The notes under the pieces: model-generated
Seen by the model: only the letters and a program-made list of their open reading frames with translations
Databases searched by the model: none
Told to the model about the DNA's origin: nothing
Origin: Nitrospiraceae bacterium
GTDB lineage: Bacteria; Nitrospirota; Nitrospiria; Nitrospirales; Nitrospiraceae
Length of the DNA stretch: 37,390 bases
Direction: 5' to 3'
Assembly (NCBI GenBank): GCA_005799365.1
Contig: SYGV01000086.1
Location: forward strand, 1-37,390
Shown here: positions 35,084-37,390 of the stretch, in pieces
Layout: every line of letters begins with the position of its first letter
Numbering within the stretch: position 1 is the stretch's first letter
Translations under genes and position numbers: made by a program

Positions 35084-35209
35084 GCAAAGACCTTCAGCCG
35101 GACCGAGCCGGTGGTGTGGCGGCATTCCGTGAACAACTGATGAGGCAAGTCCGGACGCACCTTAGCAGGTTCGCCCAAAAGCTGGCAAGAATAAGATGGG
35201 CGGAGAGGG

Positions 35210-36418
35210 TCAAACTTTATTGAGAATATGGCCGAGCTTGTGCTTCTTCGTGCGCAGGTAACGTTCGTTGGCCGCGCGGGGAGCGATTTCGGTCGGCACA
35301 CGCTCGGTCACCTTGAGCCCATAGCCTTCGATGCCGACGATTTTGCGCGGGTTGTTGGTGACGAGGCGGATCTTCTGGAGCCCCAAGTTGACCAGGATCT
35401 GGGCGCCGATCCCATAGTCGCGCAGGTCCGGTTTGAAGCCCAGTTGCAGGTTGGCTTCGACCGTGTCGCTGCCTTCATCCTGAAGCTTGTAGGCCCGGAT
35501 TTTATTGAGCAGCCCGATCCCCCGTCCTTCCTGGTTCAGATAGAGGAGGACGCCGCGGCCTTCTTTCTCGATGATTTGCATGGCGCTCTGCAATTGGTCG
35601 CGGCAATCGCACCGCAGCGATCCGAACACGTCGGCCGTCAGACAACCGGAATGAACCCGCACCAGACAGGGGGAGCCGTCCTCCACCCTCCCCTTCACCA
35701 GGGCGATGTGGGTGCCGCCGTCCACCTCGTTCTCGAAGACCACCGCCTCGAACTCGCCGAAAAGCGTCGGGAGCTTCGCGCTCGCGATCCGCTTGATGAA
35801 TGTTTCGCGATGCATGCGGTATTCGATCAGGGATTTGATCGTGACCAGCTTGATCTTGTGCCGCCTGGCGAATTCCATGAGTTCCGGCACCCGCGCCATG
35901 GTCCCGTCTTCGTTCATGATCTCGCAGATCACCCCGGCCGGGTAGAGTCCGGCCAGTCTGGACAAGTCCACCGAGCCTTCGGTCTGCCCCGCCCGTTTGA
36001 GCACCCCGCCCTTCTGGGCTTTCAGCGGGAAGATGTGCCCCGGCCTGGCCAGGTCGGCCGGCTTGCTCTTGGGATTGATGGCCGTATGGATCGTGGTGGC
36101 ACGGTCGGCCGCGGAAATGCCGGTGGTGATGCCCTTCCGCGCATCGATGGACACGGTGAAGGCCGTCCCAAAACTGGCCGTGTTCTCGGCCGCTTGCGGC
36201 GGAAGCTGAAGGTCCTCGACCCGTTCCGGTGTCAGCGCCAGACAGATCAAGCCGCGGGCGTGTTTCGCCATGAAATTGATGGACTGCGGGGTGATCTTTT
36301 CAGCCGCCATCACCAGGTCCCCTTCGTTCTCCCGATCCTCGTCGTCCACGAGGATCACGAAGCGGCCCTTTTTGATGTCCTTGATCGCCTGTTCGATCGT
36401 GTCGAATTCCTGCGCCAT
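35210..36418 (-). CDS. ribBA: Bifunctional RibBA: DHBP synthase / GTP cyclohydrolase II
   Basis: About 402 residues; makes both precursors of riboflavin. RibB domain (about 1-200): [66 protein letters not shown]. RibA domain (about 206-402): [36 protein letters not shown] with the three zinc cysteines, [22 protein letters not shown], and [27 protein letters not shown] 36418 fits family starts ([12 protein letters not shown]); ATG 36442 and 36427 are alternatives. No FMN riboswitch is seen in the short upstream gap. Confidence 0.96.
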   Translation of the reverse strand: MAQEFDTIEQAIKDIKKGRFVILVDDEDRENEGDLVMAAEKITPQSINFMAKHARGLICLALTPERVEDLQLPPQAAENTASFGTAFTVSIDARKGITTGISAADRATTIHTAINPKSKPADLARPGHIFPLKAQKGGVLKRAGQTEGSVDLSRLAGLYPAGVICEIMNEDGTMARVPELMEFARRHKIKLVTIKSLIEYRMHRETFIKRIASAKLPTLFGEFEAVVFENEVDGGTHIALVKGRVEDGSPCLVRVHSGCLTADVFGSLRCDCRDQLQSAMQIIEKEGRGVLLYLNQEGRGIGLLNKIRAYKLQDEGSDTVEANLQLGFKPDLRDYGIGAQILVNLGLQKIRLVTNNPRKIVGIEGYGLKVTERVPTEIAPRAANERYLRTKKHKLGHILNKV

Positions 36419-36533
36419 GCCCGCCATTCCCCTTACGCTCATTCCGGACCGATGTGCAGCCCATTATAGGGGGTCGGTTTGAAAAACGCCACTGCGCGGC
36501 CTTCCGGATGGGTATCGGCTCCCGCTTCCCGTT

Positions 36534-37390
36534 TCATTCTGCGCGGCTCCTTCGAATCGCAACGACGACGCTCGCCAACGCCATGAGGCCCACACCGCCG
36601 AATATCACGAACCCTATCCCGTAGCTGCCGGTGTGGTCCTTCAGCAGACCGAAGGAGAGGGGAATCACCATTCCGCCGAATCCGCCCGCCGCCCCGATGA
36701 CGCCCGACGCCAGGCCGATCTGCTTGGACAGCCGCTCGGAGACCACCTGAAACACCACCCCGTTGCCGAATCCCATGCAGGCCAGCGCCGCCACCATCAA
36801 CGGACCGGTCCACACCAGACCAGGCAAGGACGCCAGCGCCATGGCGAGGAGCGATAGAACCGGAAACAGCCCCCGCAGCACCGCCAGGCCGCCGACACGA
36901 TCCGCCACATAGCCGCCGAACGGCCGGGCCAAGCTCCCCGCCAACCCGCAGAGCGCCGCCCAGGAACCGGCCAGCACCAGATCCAACCCGTATTGATCAT
37001 GGAGGAACAGGGGCAGGAAACTGCAAAACCCGACAAAGCCGCCGAACGTCACCGCATAGATGAAGCACAGCCAGTAGACCGAGGGCAGCCGGCCGATATC
37101 CTTCAGCCTGCTCCACCAACCGGCGCCCCGTTCCACACGCCAGGCGCCTCCGTCTCCGCGCACCAGCAAGGCGAATCCAGCGGTCGTCGCCAGCACAGGG
37201 ATCGCCATGAACCCGAAGACTCCGTGCCACCCGACCGCTTGCGCCAACCGAGGGGCGAAGAACGTCGCCAGCACCGTCCCGCTGTTGGCCGACGCGGCGA
37301 TGCCCATGGCCAGGCCCTGGTAGGCCGGCGGATAGGCGCGGCTGGCCAGGGGCAGCGCCACCGCGAAACTCGCTCCGGCCGTGCCGAGCA
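36534..37390 (-). CDS. MFS nitrate/nitrite transporter (NarK-like), N-terminus outside the window
   Basis: The frame stays open to the window edge (GTAGASFAV precedes the track start), so the first part is missing. About 285 residues are visible with eight or so TM helices. LPLASRAYPPAYQGLAMGIAASANSGTVLATFFAPRLAQAVGWH and GFGNGVVFQVVSERLSKQIGLASGVIGAAGGFGGMVIPLSFG resemble the two signature regions of nitrate/nitrite porters. It would move nitrate or nitrite across the inner membrane. Specificity is inferred from the motifs; other anion porters of the family remain possible. Confidence 0.85.
   Translation of the reverse strand, partial: LGTAGASFAVALPLASRAYPPAYQGLAMGIAASANSGTVLATFFAPRLAQAVGWHGVFGFMAIPVLATTAGFALLVRGDGGAWRVERGAGWWSRLKDIGRLPSVYWLCFIYAVTFGGFVGFCSFLPLFLHDQYGLDLVLAGSWAALCGLAGSLARPFGGYVADRVGGLAVLRGLFPVLSLLAMALASLPGLVWTGPLMVAALACMGFGNGVVFQVVSERLSKQIGLASGVIGAAGGFGGMVIPLSFGLLKDHTGSYGIGFVIFGGVGLMALASVVVAIRRSRAE

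Overview
The window is GC-rich, aerobic, Gram-negative-type DNA (LpxD, a TonB-dependent receptor). I read it as a Nitrospira-like member of the Nitrospirota. This rests on gene content (riboswitch-controlled B12 salvage island, O2-dependent BluB, NarK-type transporter at the edge) and on a palindromic repeat I recall from Nitrospira genomes. The genus is inference, not proof.

Layout. 1-1738 (+): the end of a ketoacyl-ACP synthase, an acyl carrier protein and lpxD. 1761-2297 (-): an unknown membrane protein. 2298-3210: an AT-richer stretch with no recognisable gene. 3211-20346 (all -): a cobalamin island. It opens with a cobalamin riboswitch and btuF-btuC-btuD, then a second riboswitch and btuB, followed by cbiA/cobB, cobO (BtuR type), a BtuM-like transporter, a CWC cysteine-rich protein, bluB, a PduO-type adenosyltransferase, cobQ, cobU, cobT, cobS, cbiB, cobD and cbiZ. 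Together these import corrinoids, adenosylate them, strip the lower part of foreign cobinamides (CbiZ), rebuild the aminopropanol arm (CobD, CbiB, CobQ), make dimethylbenzimidazole (BluB) and assemble the nucleotide loop (CobU, CobT, CobS). Corrin-ring synthesis genes are not in the window. Many junctions are 1-4 nt GTGA/ATGA/TGATG overlaps, which suggests translational coupling.

20671-25794: small genes (SemiSWEET, DCC oxidoreductase, membrane protein, methyltransferase, TPR protein, degenerate metallo-beta-lactamase fold protein, TlpA-like thioredoxin). 25983-33963 (-): the purine cluster purB-purC-hyp-purS-purQ-[decayed M23 peptidase + pyrimidine-dimer glycosylase]-purL-purF. 34062-36442 (-): nusB, ribH, ribBA. 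36534-37390 (-): a NarK-like transporter running off the window.

The most striking feature is not a gene. About fifteen short imperfect palindromes built from stuttering 6-8 nt units (for example TCAGTT..TCAGTT, GATGAATGATGAA, CACGC..CACGC) sit at gene junctions. They also lie in one peripheral arm of BOTH cobalamin riboswitches, inside a separate MITE-like palindrome, in the interdomain linker of CbiA, and across the N-terminus of CobU. Two copies of the MITE-like palindrome (10695-10859 and 21513-21636) share about 25-bp inverted ends starting CAGGATG.
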